Part shown: piece after piece, positions 45,945-54,475 of the stretch
Layout: every line of letters begins with the position of its first letter
How positions within the stretch are numbered: position 1 is the first letter of the stretch
Assembly: GCA_019054805.1 (NCBI GenBank)
Contig: JAHQIY010000021.1
Span: 876,001-940,000, forward strand
Length of the DNA stretch: 64,000 nt
Origin: Brachionus manjavacas
Lineage: Eukaryota; Rotifera; Eurotatoria; Ploima; Brachionidae
Direction: 5' to 3'
Position numbers and translations under genes: made by a program
The notes under the pieces: model-generated
What the model saw: only the letters and a program-made list of their open reading frames with translations
The model's database searches: none
Told to the model about the DNA's origin: nothing

Positions 45945-48545
45945 TTACAAAGCATTTACTATTGCAAAGGCTTGTTGTAAATTTTGTGCTTGCCCTGTGC
46001 CTTGTATAAACACATTACTACCACCACCTTTGGCGTTTAAAGTTTGGTTTAGCGTGGCAGAAAGCGTTTTTAAATTTATGCTACTGCTTAAATCTTTAGA
46101 TACCGCCACCACGTACGATAACACATTGTTGCTATTAGGCATAAACAAAGCCACTAGCGTGTTAGTTTTATTTTGCAATAATGCATTAGCAATATCTTTA
46201 AGGTTGCCGGTAGCATTAGGCAGGCTAGTGCATAAAACACTTTTACCATTGCTATTAACAAACTTATTTTGCAGTAGCACGTTGTAATATTTGTTGTTGG
46301 TGGTTTCTAAATTATCTTTTAGTTGCTTGTTATCTTGCTGTAAAGTGTTTATTTTATTAATAACATTGTTATTAGTACTGTTTAGCAAGGTATGTATGTT
46401 GTTAAGCATTTGGGCGTTACTATTAATAACATTTAGTACCGCAGTAGAGCAAACCGCCTCTATTCTGCGTACCCCAGAAGCTAAAGAACTTTCGGACAAA
46501 ATTTTAAAAACCCCAATTTCTGCTGTGTTATTAACGTGGGTACCGCCACATAGTTCAAACGATAATAAATTATTATCGCCAACTTTTACAGTGCGTGCTA
46601 TTTCTGGGTATTTTTCGCCAAACATAGCTAAGGCACCTTGGTTAATTGCGGTTGCGGTAGGCATGCTTTGTATGGTTACCGGCAATGCTTGTAAAATAGC
46701 TTGGTTCACTAAGTTTTCGGCTTGCTCTAGTTCTGGTACAGTAATTGGTTTATTGTGCGATACATCAAATCTTAATCTAGAATCGCTAACCATAGAACCT
46801 TGTTGGGTAACATGGTTACCTAAAACCTTAATTAACGCTGCTTGCAACAAATGTGTTGCGGTATGGTGCTTGCTTAATAAATTACGTTTAACGCTATCTA
46901 CACTAGCTTGTACTTGTTGGTTTATGCTTAAAGTACCGCTTTGTACCGTAACTTTATGGGCAATAATTAAATTATTGGTAACGGTAGTTTCTACTATTAC
47001 ATTGGCATTTTGGTTAGTTATGGTGCCACTGTCGCCTTGTTGTCCGCCCATGGTGCTATAAAACGGCGTGCTATTTAAAATTACATAGCCTTGTTGCCCT
47101 TGGCTTAAGCTTTGTACTTCTTGTAAATTATTATTAAGAATAGCCAACACTTGGCTGGTTTGGTTGTGTGTGGTATAGCCAGTAAATTGTGTGGTAAATT
47201 TATTTTGTAAATTAAACCAAATAGGGTTGTTGGTGCTTTGCCCACTGCCTACCCACGACTGTTTAGCTAAATTTTTATGATTTTCTAAGGCAGTGTTAAA
47301 TTCTGCTATATTTAATTTTATATTGTGTTGTTGTAAAATGCTTTCGGTTAAATCTACCGGAAAACCATAGGTATCGTACAATTTAAAAGCGGTTACGCCA
47401 GAAAAAGTATTACCAGATAAATTGCCAATTTCTTTATTTAACAAAGTAATACCGTTGGCAAAAGTTTCAAAAAATTTAATTTCTTCTTGATGCAAAGTGT
47501 TAATTATTAAATCTTTAGTTTTTAATAACTGAATATAAAAACCGCCCATACTATTAATTACACTAATAATAATTTTGTGTAAAACTGGTTGTTTTGCACC
47601 TAAAAAATAGGCGTATCTAATGGCTCTTCTAATAATACGGCGTAATACGTAGCCACGGCCTTCGTTGCTTGGTAAAATGTTTTCAGAAATCAAAAACGCA
47701 ATGGCACGTAGGTGGTCTGCAATAACTTTAAAAGCGGTGGTGTTGGTTGCAGTTTTTTTAACGTTTAATTCGTTTTCTATGGCCTGCATAATAGCTACAA
47801 AGGTATCGGTGTTGTAGTTATCGGTTTTGCCTTGTATAACGCTTGCTAGCCTTTCTAAACCCATTCCGGTATCTATAGATTTTTTTTGCAATGGTTGCAA
47901 TGGATTGTTGTGGTTTTTTTCAAATTGCATAAAAACCAAATTCCAAATTTCTACAAATCTATCGCCGTCTTGATTAGCGGTACCTGGTTTGCCACCAAAT
48001 ACTTTATCGCCGTAGTCGTAAAAAATTTCACTACAAGGGCCACATGGGCCAGTGTCGCCCATAGACCAAAAGTTATCATCGGTATTAATTTTTATAATAT
48101 TATCGTTACTAAGGTTAGAAATTTTTTTCCATAAATTAAAAGCTTCGTCGTCGGTATGGTAAACGGTTACGCATAATTTGTTAGTGGGTAGGGCAAGTTG
48201 TTTGGTTATAAAATCCCAAGCGTAGTAAATTGCTTGTTCTTTAAAATAATCGCCAAACGAAAAATTACCTAGCATTTCAAAAAAAGTATGATGACGAGCA
48301 GTGTAACCTACGTTATCTAAATCGTTATGTTTACCGCCAGCACGTATGCATTTTTGGGCAGAAACCGCCGTGTTGTATGCAGGGGTTTGCAAGCCGGTAA
48401 AATAGTTTTTAAACGGCACCATGCCAGAGTTAGTAAAAAGCAAAGTATCGTCGTTAGTTGGTACTAAGTTGCTAGATTCTACAACTGTATGGTTATTATT
48501 TTTATAATAATTTAAAAATAAACTACGAATATCGTTAGTTAACAT
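45945..48545 (-). CDS. alaS: Alanyl-tRNA synthetase
   Basis: 866 residues, full length. AlaRS charges tRNA-Ala and edits Ser and Gly mischarges. The class II core has G-M-V-P-F-K, R-H-H-T-F-F-E-M-L-G-N-F-S-F-G-D-Y-F and G-P-C-G-P-C-S-E-I. The editing domain has H-H-T-A-T-H-L-L and the metal-site C-G-G-T-H-V. The C-Ala domain ends in N-A-K-G-G-G-S-N-V-F-I-Q-G. In many alphaproteobacteria alaS follows recA; here it is 30 bp downstream of ctrA and probably shares its transcript, while recA is 6 kb away. Confidence 0.97.
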   Translation of the reverse strand: MLTNDIRSLFLNYYKNNNHTVVESSNLVPTNDDTLLFTNSGMVPFKNYFTGLQTPAYNTAVSAQKCIRAGGKHNDLDNVGYTARHHTFFEMLGNFSFGDYFKEQAIYYAWDFITKQLALPTNKLCVTVYHTDDEAFNLWKKISNLSNDNIIKINTDDNFWSMGDTGPCGPCSEIFYDYGDKVFGGKPGTANQDGDRFVEIWNLVFMQFEKNHNNPLQPLQKKSIDTGMGLERLASVIQGKTDNYNTDTFVAIMQAIENELNVKKTATNTTAFKVIADHLRAIAFLISENILPSNEGRGYVLRRIIRRAIRYAYFLGAKQPVLHKIIISVINSMGGFYIQLLKTKDLIINTLHQEEIKFFETFANGITLLNKEIGNLSGNTFSGVTAFKLYDTYGFPVDLTESILQQHNIKLNIAEFNTALENHKNLAKQSWVGSGQSTNNPIWFNLQNKFTTQFTGYTTHNQTSQVLAILNNNLQEVQSLSQGQQGYVILNSTPFYSTMGGQQGDSGTITNQNANVIVETTVTNNLIIAHKVTVQSGTLSINQQVQASVDSVKRNLLSKHHTATHLLQAALIKVLGNHVTQQGSMVSDSRLRFDVSHNKPITVPELEQAENLVNQAILQALPVTIQSMPTATAINQGALAMFGEKYPEIARTVKVGDNNLLSFELCGGTHVNNTAEIGVFKILSESSLASGVRRIEAVCSTAVLNVINSNAQMLNNIHTLLNSTNNNVINKINTLQQDNKQLKDNLETTNNKYYNVLLQNKFVNSNGKSVLCTSLPNATGNLKDIANALLQNKTNTLVALFMPNSNNVLSYVVAVSKDLSSSINLKTLSATLNQTLNAKGGGSNVFIQGTGQAQNLQQAFAIVNAL

Positions 48546-48575
48546 TGTTTTTTTTATACCTTTAATGTTGCGTTA

Positions 48576-49277
48576 TTATTGTTTAGTGGGGTCGTTTAAA
48601 ATATAGCCTTGCCCCCAAATGGTACCAATGTAGTTTTTACCGCTAATATCTGCTATTTTTTTACGCAATTTACAAACAAAAACATCTATAATTTTTGGTT
48701 CTGGTTCGTCTTTACCGCCGTAAAGTCTATCTAGTAGCGATTCTTTAGAAACGGTTTTACCTTGGCTTAAAAATAGGGTTTCTAAAATGCTATACTCTTT
48801 ATTGGTTAAAGGTACTAGTGTGTTTTTATCTTCGGTTGGTTTGGCTACGGCAACTTGCTTGCTATCTAGGTTAATTTCTAGCCCACCTACATTAATTACA
48901 CTTTTAGAATGCCCCTTTGATCTTCTAATTATAGCGTGTACTCTGGCTATTAGTTCGTCTTTATCAAAAGGTTTGGTTAGGTAGTCGTCTGCACCGTTTT
49001 TAAAGCCTTCTATTTTATCATCGTGGTTATTTAAACCAGAAAGTATTAATACGGGCGTGGTATTTTTACTGTTTTTTCTAAGATTCTTTAAAATATCAAA
49101 TCCGCTAGAATCAGGAAGCATTATATCTAGTAAAATTAAGTCGTAAACGTAAATTCCTAGATAATCGTTGGCTTCTTCTGCATTGGTTACGTGGTCGCAC
49201 TGAATATTAAGCTTTTTAAATGTTAACTTAATATTGTTGGCTAAGTTTATATCGTCTTCTATAACAAGTATTTTCAT
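48576..49277 (-). CDS. ctrA: Cell-cycle response regulator CtrA
   Basis: 233 residues. CtrA is the essential or conserved cell-cycle and motility regulator of alphaproteobacteria, activated by phosphate from ChpT. The receiver domain (1-about 120) has the acidic pair E-D-D (7-9), phosphoacceptor Asp51 as in Caulobacter, and the T-K-P-F motif. The linker R-R-S-K-G-H-S-K-S-V-I and the C-terminal winged-helix segment L-Y-G-G-K-D-E-P-E-P-K-I-I-D-V-F-V-C-K-L-R-K-K match CtrA very closely. It differs at the C-terminus, which ends D-P-T-K-Q and lacks the Caulobacter Ala-Ala degradation tag. alaS follows 30 bp later. Confidence 0.95.
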   Translation of the reverse strand: MKILVIEDDINLANNIKLTFKKLNIQCDHVTNAEEANDYLGIYVYDLILLDIMLPDSSGFDILKNLRKNSKNTTPVLILSGLNNHDDKIEGFKNGADDYLTKPFDKDELIARVHAIIRRSKGHSKSVINVGGLEINLDSKQVAVAKPTEDKNTLVPLTNKEYSILETLFLSQGKTVSKESLLDRLYGGKDEPEPKIIDVFVCKLRKKIADISGKNYIGTIWGQGYILNDPTKQ

Positions 49278-49578
49278 TTATAAGTCTCGTAATTTTGTTG
49301 TGTTTTTATATTTCTTTACTGTATTTAATTGATTTTTTTATTTTTAGTAATATATTAATAATTATTAACAAAAAAATTAAAAAATACAACTAATAAAATT
49401 TATACAAAAAAAAAAGCGTTGTAAAAGTTGTATTTTTTGTAACTAAAAATACTATTATTTAAAATCTACTATTGATTTTTTTAATAATGTATAGTACTGT
49501 AAAATATTAAATTTTATTTTGTAAAATTAATTATTTTTGCTAGTAAAATATTAACGTAAAACTATAGGTACAATATTA
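49278..49578. other. 301-bp intergenic region between ctrA and speD with a 13-bp inverted repeat
   Basis: Very AT-rich divergent promoter region. AAAAAATACAACT at 49379-49391 is the exact reverse complement of AGTTGTATTTTTT at 49426-49438, with 34 bp between. No convincing -35/-10 pair, riboswitch or TTAA-N7-TTAA box was found for either gene. Confidence 0.4.
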
Positions 49579-49992
49579 ATGTTAAATGTTAAGCGTAAAG
49601 AAGTGGTTGGTGCAACCAAACAGGTGGTAGATATGGCAAATAAAGACGGCGTATTATTTGCTGGTACTCATTTATTAATAGATTTATGGGGAGCTACTAA
49701 TTTAAACTCTACTACCGGAATAGAAGAAGTTTTAAAAGAAGCTGCTATTAAATCTGGCGCCACTATATTATATTCATATATGCATCCTTTTCATCCTCAG
49801 GGCGTATCGGGCGTGGTAGTATTGGCAGAAAGCCATATATCTATACATACTTGGCCAGAGCGTAACTTTGCATCTTTAGACATTTTTATGTGTGGAGACG
49901 CAGACCCGTACAAAGCTATAGATACCTTAAAGCAGTATTTTAAACCTGCACAGGTTAATGTTAGCGAACACAAACGTGGCGTACAAGTTTAA
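49579..49992 (+). CDS. speD: S-adenosylmethionine decarboxylase proenzyme (class 1B)
   Basis: 137 residues. SpeD self-cleaves to give a pyruvoyl enzyme that decarboxylates S-adenosylmethionine, the aminopropyl donor for spermidine. The processing site is Glu84-Ser85 in L-A-E-S-H-I-S-I-H-T-W-P-E; Ser85 becomes the pyruvoyl group. The nearby His90 and Cys105 (F-M-C-G-D) are catalytic in the family. It is the first gene of a three-gene polyamine cluster, with an acetyltransferase 124 bp downstream and speE after that. Confidence 0.95.
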   Translation: MLNVKRKEVVGATKQVVDMANKDGVLFAGTHLLIDLWGATNLNSTTGIEEVLKEAAIKSGATILYSYMHPFHPQGVSGVVVLAESHISIHTWPERNFASLDIFMCGDADPYKAIDTLKQYFKPAQVNVSEHKRGVQV

Positions 49993-50116
49993 TACTGTTT
50001 TGTTAGTGTAAATAATATTTTAGCGTAAATTAATTTTTAGGCTTGTGTTTATTTGTTAAATTTTTTATAATACTTTAATTAGCTACATTAATTATTAATT
50101 ATAAAAAGAGGTTAAA

Positions 50117-50587
50117 ATGAACTTTAGATGGGCCACAGAAAACGATACCGCTTTAATATTACAATTTATTAAAGAACTAGCAGATTACGAACAATTACTG
50201 CACGAAGTTGTTGCCACAGAAGAGTTACTAAAAGATCAACTGTTTAACCAAAAAAATGCCTACGTTGTTTTTGTATTAGAAAACAATAAAGAGGTTGGTT
50301 TTGCCTTGTTTTTTAAAAACTTTTCTACCTTTTTAGGTAAAGCGGGTATGTATTTAGAAGACCTATACATACAACCAGAATACCGTGGTAAAGGCTACGG
50401 CAAAGCTATGTTTAATTTTTTAGCAAACCACGCTAAACAAAACAATATGGAGCGTATTGATTGGTGGTGCTTAGATTGGAATAAAAAATCTAACGATTTT
50501 TATTTATCTTTAGGGGCTACCCGTATGGAAGAATGGACCGTGCAACGTTTAGATAAAAACGCTATTGCTAATTTAGCAAAAAAATAA
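50117..50587 (+). CDS. GNAT-family acetyltransferase, SSAT/thialysine acetyltransferase-like
   Basis: 156 residues, a single GNAT domain. The acetyl-CoA-binding loop is P-E-Y-R-G-K-G-Y-G-K (about 93-102). The arrangement E-L-A-D-Y-E near the start, V-G-F-A-L-F-F-K-N-F-S-T-F, Y-L-E-D-L-Y-I, and C-L-D-W-N-K-K-S-N-D-F-Y-L-S-L-G-A matches the spermidine/spermine N1-acetyltransferase and thialysine acetyltransferase branch rather than the RimI-type. Placed between speD and speE, it probably acetylates spermidine or a related amine. Substrate remains inferred. AAAGAGG precedes the ATG. Confidence 0.78.
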   Translation: MNFRWATENDTALILQFIKELADYEQLLHEVVATEELLKDQLFNQKNAYVVFVLENNKEVGFALFFKNFSTFLGKAGMYLEDLYIQPEYRGKGYGKAMFNFLANHAKQNNMERIDWWCLDWNKKSNDFYLSLGATRMEEWTVQRLDKNAIANLAKK

Positions 50588-50618
50588 TATATAACTAAAA
50601 CTAACGTAAAATAACCGC

Positions 50619-51482
50619 ATGACTTTAAATTGGAAAAAAGAGTTACTATACAGTAATAATAATGCCGATATTGGCTATCATCAAGCTTTATTAAACACTA
50701 AAACTTTATTTAAAGGTACTAGTTTGTTTCAGGAAGTAGAAATTTTTACTAACCCTAAATTTGGTAATGTATTAATGCTAGACGGCGTTATGCAAACTAC
50801 TTCTGCCGATGAATTTTTTTACCACGAAATGCTAACACACGTACCTTTGTTTAGTGTTAACAACCCTAAAAAAGTTTTAATTATAGGCGGCGGAGACGGC
50901 GGTATTTTGCGTGAGGTTTTACGCCATAATATAGATGTATGCTATATGATAGAAATAGACGAAATGGTTATTAACGCTTGCAAACAACATATGCCAGAAA
51001 TTAACAACGGTGCTTTTAACCACCCTAAAGCTGTGGTTATGGCTAAAGATGGTATTAAGTTTGTAAAAGAAACCACAGAAGAATTTGATGTTATTATTGT
51101 GGATTCTACAGACCCCAACCCAGCATCTGCAGTGTTGTTTACGCAAGAATTTTACCAACACACTAAACGTATTTTATCTAAAAATGGCGTTTTAGTTACC
51201 CAAAGCGGTGTGCCTTTTTTTCAACCGCACGAACTAACCGGCGTAAATAAATTACTATCTAGCGTTTATAATAGCGTTAATTTTTATGTGGTGCCTGTAC
51301 CTACTTATGTAGGTGGATTTATGACACTAAGCTTTTGTTGTAACAACTACAACAACCTTAATACCAATAAGCAACAATTGTTAAGCAATAATTTAATATC
51401 TACTTTAAATTTTAAATACTATAATGCAGATGTACATATAGCTAGCTTTTGTTTGCCTAATTACATAAAAACACTTTTATAG
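50619..51482 (+). CDS. speE: Spermidine synthase
   Basis: 287 residues. SpeE transfers the aminopropyl group from decarboxylated S-adenosylmethionine to putrescine. The nucleotide-binding motif I-I-G-G-G-D-G-G-I-L-R-E-V-L lies at about 88-101, and the active site D-S-T-D-P (162-166) is intact. The following residues are N-P-A-S-A-V-L-F-T, where most family members have G-P-A-x-x-L-F. No putrescine-forming gene (speA, speB or speC) is in the window, so putrescine may come from elsewhere in the genome or be imported. It is 31 bp after the acetyltransferase gene. Confidence 0.94.
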   Translation: MTLNWKKELLYSNNNADIGYHQALLNTKTLFKGTSLFQEVEIFTNPKFGNVLMLDGVMQTTSADEFFYHEMLTHVPLFSVNNPKKVLIIGGGDGGILREVLRHNIDVCYMIEIDEMVINACKQHMPEINNGAFNHPKAVVMAKDGIKFVKETTEEFDVIIVDSTDPNPASAVLFTQEFYQHTKRILSKNGVLVTQSGVPFFQPHELTGVNKLLSSVYNSVNFYVVPVPTYVGGFMTLSFCCNNYNNLNTNKQQLLSNNLISTLNFKYYNADVHIASFCLPNYIKTLL

Positions 51483-51571
51483 TTTATTTTACTGCCAATA
51501 TACTTTATACTAATTTTGTAATAATTTAATTATACTTATGCTATTATAAATATTTTGCAAAAGGAAAAACC

Positions 51572-54454
51572 TTGTTTAAAATAACGCTTTATGTATTCTA
51601 TTTTTTACTTACTATTAGTATAGCTTTTAATGCTTTATATGTATTAAACTACATTAACATTTATGTAGTTATTAAATTTTTAAATCTAGATAACAAACTT
51701 ACCAATATTGTTTTAGAGCACATTACAATAAAAAGTGCAATTATATTTTTATGGATACTAACCTTGCTTGCTTTTATTAGTTATTTTTTTACAAAAAAAA
51801 TTAATGCGTTGTCTTTTAAGTTGCCAGATTTACTTAAAAATAGCGAAAAATACGAAACTTTAAACGGCTATTTAGTTACAGATTCGTGGGGTAAAGTAAT
51901 TTGGATGGGCGAAGTATTTAAACATATTTTTAAAGCTAAAGATAGCAATATTTTAAATATTCTTAGCAATAGTAAAGAATTTTTTGTTACAGAAGAAGAA
52001 CTTGCAATTTTAAGCAATAGTTTTAAAAACGCTACTTCGGGGTATTTAGATATTAAGTTTGTGGTTTCTTCGGTAGATAGTAACTTTAGGTTATCTTATA
52101 CTAAAATTAATAATTTTTATGTGTGGCATATAGCTTTAATTCAAAACCATAGTTATATTCAAAATGCTGTGTTTATAGCCAATAATTTACAGCAGTTAAA
52201 TTTTGCTTTTGCTTGTACTAGTGCTATTAACAACAATATTATATACTATAACAACGCTTTTGCTAACTTATTTGGTATTGCGTTTAATGGTTATAGCCAA
52301 AGTATTTTACATTTAATAGAAGACGATACCACAGACAATGAAGAAGTAAAAACTTTTGTTACACAATGCAAAAGTAACAACAATACTTTTAATGTAGAAG
52401 TGGTTCGTTCTGCGGTTTTTATTAATAATCAAAAATACTACAATTATGTATTTTTAAACCAACCTAGCCAGTTGCAAACCAATAATGTAGATGTACTAGC
52501 ACAGCAAGCCCCTTGTGGTATGTTTGTGTTAAACAAAAAAAACGAAATAGCCTACTTAAACAACTACCTAACCCAAACTTTTAACGTTAAAGATACTAAA
52601 AATTTAACTATAGATTTAATGTTAAATCATTCTGCTATTTATTTTGATTTTAACGCACTACTAAGCAATGGTAAAGCAGATATAGACTGTTACATAAACC
52701 AAACCAAGCAATCTTTTAGATTTTACCTATTTAATGCAGAAAACACCAAAGTAGGCTATGTGTTTGATATTACCCACATTAAAAACCTAGAATCGCAAAT
52801 TAAACTAGCAGAAGGATTGCAAACCGTAGGGCAAATTGCATCTGCAGTAGCACACGATTTTAATAATTTACTTACCGCTATAATGAGCTTTACCTACTTT
52901 GCCCAAGAACAAAGAGACGACAACGATCCTTCTATGGCAGAATTAGAGCAAATAAAAATTAACGCCAACAGAGCCAAAGTTATGATTAAACAATTACTAA
53001 CTTTTTCTAGAAAGCAAGATTTACAACCGGTAGACTTTGATATTAATTCGGAAATATCAGACTTAATGACCACAATTTTACGCCTAATGGGCGAAAAAGT
53101 AAACGCCAGCTTTGTTAGAGGGCAAGACGTTGGCAACATTTTTATGGATAAAGTACAGTTTCAGCAAATTATTACCAACCTAGTGGTTAACGCCAAAGAT
53201 GCTATGAAAATAGGCGGTAATTTACAAATTATAACCCAAGCCAAACTTATTACAGAACCCCAAACTACATCTATAAACACGGTTATTCCGCCAGATGAAT
53301 ACGTGGTTATTACCGTAAAAGACGAAGGCGAGGGAATTAAACCAGAAAATTTAAAGCTAATTTTTAACGCTCATTTTTCTACTAAAGGAGAAAAAGGCAA
53401 TGGCTTAGGCTTATCTACCGTAAATAAAATAGTGGCAGAAAACGCAGGCTTTATAGATGTAGAAACACAGCTTAATTTTGGAACTAGTTTTTCTTTGTAT
53501 TTTCCTAAAAGCCAAGCTAGGCAAGGAGTTGCTAAAATTATTAAAAACATTAAAACCCTTAATAACACCACGCCAAATATAGAGGCGTTGCCTAGTAATA
53601 ACACCCAAAACATTTTAAAAGATTTGCCTAGCGATATATCTAAGCAAATTAACCAACATAACACTAAAGCTAAAAATTTTAGTGCTAGTAAATATAGTTT
53701 GCAAAATACCGATACCACAAACACCAATACCACAGATACAAATACTACAAATATAAATAACAACAACCAAGCAGTTATAAATACAGTTAAACAAGCGGGC
53801 AATTTAACCCCAAAAAGTAGCTTAATAGATTCTGTGTTAAATAATTCTATTAATACCGACTCTGTTTTTGATATTGTAGATGACACCAAAGCCAAAACCA
53901 AAAAAGTTACAACTAAAGCAAGTAAACCTAAAAAAACTAGCACTAGTAGTAACGCTAGTAATAAAGATAATGCTACAGCTACAGCACAGCAAGATAATAA
54001 TACAGCAACAGCTAGCCCTAATAAGCTTGCCAACAACAATAACACCAATAATAGCTATAACGATTTAACCGGCACTGGTATAATTTTATTAGTAGAAGAC
54101 GAACTACCAGTAAGAATGGTATGTGCTAGACATTTACGCAATAAAGGTTATAATGTAATAGAAGCCGTAGACGGAGTAGACGCTATGGAGAAAATAAAAA
54201 ATGGCGAAATAACCAGTATAGATTTACTAATTAGCGATGTAATGATGCCTAATATTGGTGGGCCAGAGCTAGTAAGCCAAATAAGAGACGTGTTTGGCGA
54301 TGTAAAAGCTATGCTTATGTCTGGCTATACAGAAGATGTACTGCAAGATATTAATAAAGATACCGCTTTAAAAGATATAGTATTTTTAGCAAAACCATTT
54401 TTGCCAGATACTTTAGCTACTAAAGTAAAACAAATACTACAAACGCAAAAATAA
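51572..54454 (+). CDS. cckA: Hybrid histidine kinase CckA with long low-complexity linker
   Basis: 960 residues, TTG start behind AAGGAA. Two membrane helices (about 7-30 and 52-70) are followed by PAS-like sensory domains (about 80-400). The HisKA helix has V-A-H-D-F-N-N-L-L-T-A-I with His428. The ATPase domain has N-L-V-V-N-A-K-D-A-M, D-E-G-E-G-I and G-N-G-L-G-L-S-T. The C-terminal receiver (about 832-960) has phosphoacceptor Asp889 and Lys941. These are the CckA hallmarks, and chpT and ctrA are nearby. A linker of about 188 residues, rich in Asn, Thr, Lys and Ala, separates kinase from receiver (residues about 645-832); most CckA proteins have a short linker. recA starts 21 bp later. Confidence 0.93.
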   Translation: MFKITLYVFYFLLTISIAFNALYVLNYINIYVVIKFLNLDNKLTNIVLEHITIKSAIIFLWILTLLAFISYFFTKKINALSFKLPDLLKNSEKYETLNGYLVTDSWGKVIWMGEVFKHIFKAKDSNILNILSNSKEFFVTEEELAILSNSFKNATSGYLDIKFVVSSVDSNFRLSYTKINNFYVWHIALIQNHSYIQNAVFIANNLQQLNFAFACTSAINNNIIYYNNAFANLFGIAFNGYSQSILHLIEDDTTDNEEVKTFVTQCKSNNNTFNVEVVRSAVFINNQKYYNYVFLNQPSQLQTNNVDVLAQQAPCGMFVLNKKNEIAYLNNYLTQTFNVKDTKNLTIDLMLNHSAIYFDFNALLSNGKADIDCYINQTKQSFRFYLFNAENTKVGYVFDITHIKNLESQIKLAEGLQTVGQIASAVAHDFNNLLTAIMSFTYFAQEQRDDNDPSMAELEQIKINANRAKVMIKQLLTFSRKQDLQPVDFDINSEISDLMTTILRLMGEKVNASFVRGQDVGNIFMDKVQFQQIITNLVVNAKDAMKIGGNLQIITQAKLITEPQTTSINTVIPPDEYVVITVKDEGEGIKPENLKLIFNAHFSTKGEKGNGLGLSTVNKIVAENAGFIDVETQLNFGTSFSLYFPKSQARQGVAKIIKNIKTLNNTTPNIEALPSNNTQNILKDLPSDISKQINQHNTKAKNFSASKYSLQNTDTTNTNTTDTNTTNINNNNQAVINTVKQAGNLTPKSSLIDSVLNNSINTDSVFDIVDDTKAKTKKVTTKASKPKKTSTSSNASNKDNATATAQQDNNTATASPNKLANNNNTNNSYNDLTGTGIILLVEDELPVRMVCARHLRNKGYNVIEAVDGVDAMEKIKNGEITSIDLLISDVMMPNIGGPELVSQIRDVFGDVKAMLMSGYTEDVLQDINKDTALKDIVFLAKPFLPDTLATKVKQILQTQK
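53512..54069 (+). repeat. Low-complexity region encoding the CckA interdomain linker
   Basis: Simple Asn/Thr/Asp runs (imperfect ACA/AAT/ACC triplet repeats around 53705-53770) and a Lys/Thr/Ala-rich part with many short tracts. It keeps the reading frame. Probably arises by slippage. Confidence 0.6.
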
Positions 54455-54475
54455 ATATATAAGCAAGGAGATTAC

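Noticed and set aside
45917-45958. AAAGCAT direct repeats around the end of the DUF1828-like gene as insertion footprints
   Set aside because: Seven bases, only on one side of the module, and expected by chance.
46291-47061. A 256-codon open frame on the plus strand inside alaS
   Set aside because: alaS is intact on the minus strand with all motifs. The plus-strand frame shows no family motif and arises from the codon pattern.
49278-49578. CtrA boxes upstream of ctrA
   Set aside because: TTAA pairs there are separated by 6 or 8 bases, not 7, and are expected by chance in this AT-rich gap.
49500-49578. SAM-responsive riboswitch upstream of speD
   Set aside because: No conserved SAM-II or SAM-I core and no stable helix pattern was seen.
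53371-54048. A 225-codon open frame on the minus strand opposite cckA, rich in Leu and Val
   Set aside because: It lies opposite the Asn/Thr-rich linker, whose codons read as hydrophobic residues in the antisense. It has no ribosome-binding site and no recognisable family, so it is a shadow of cckA.
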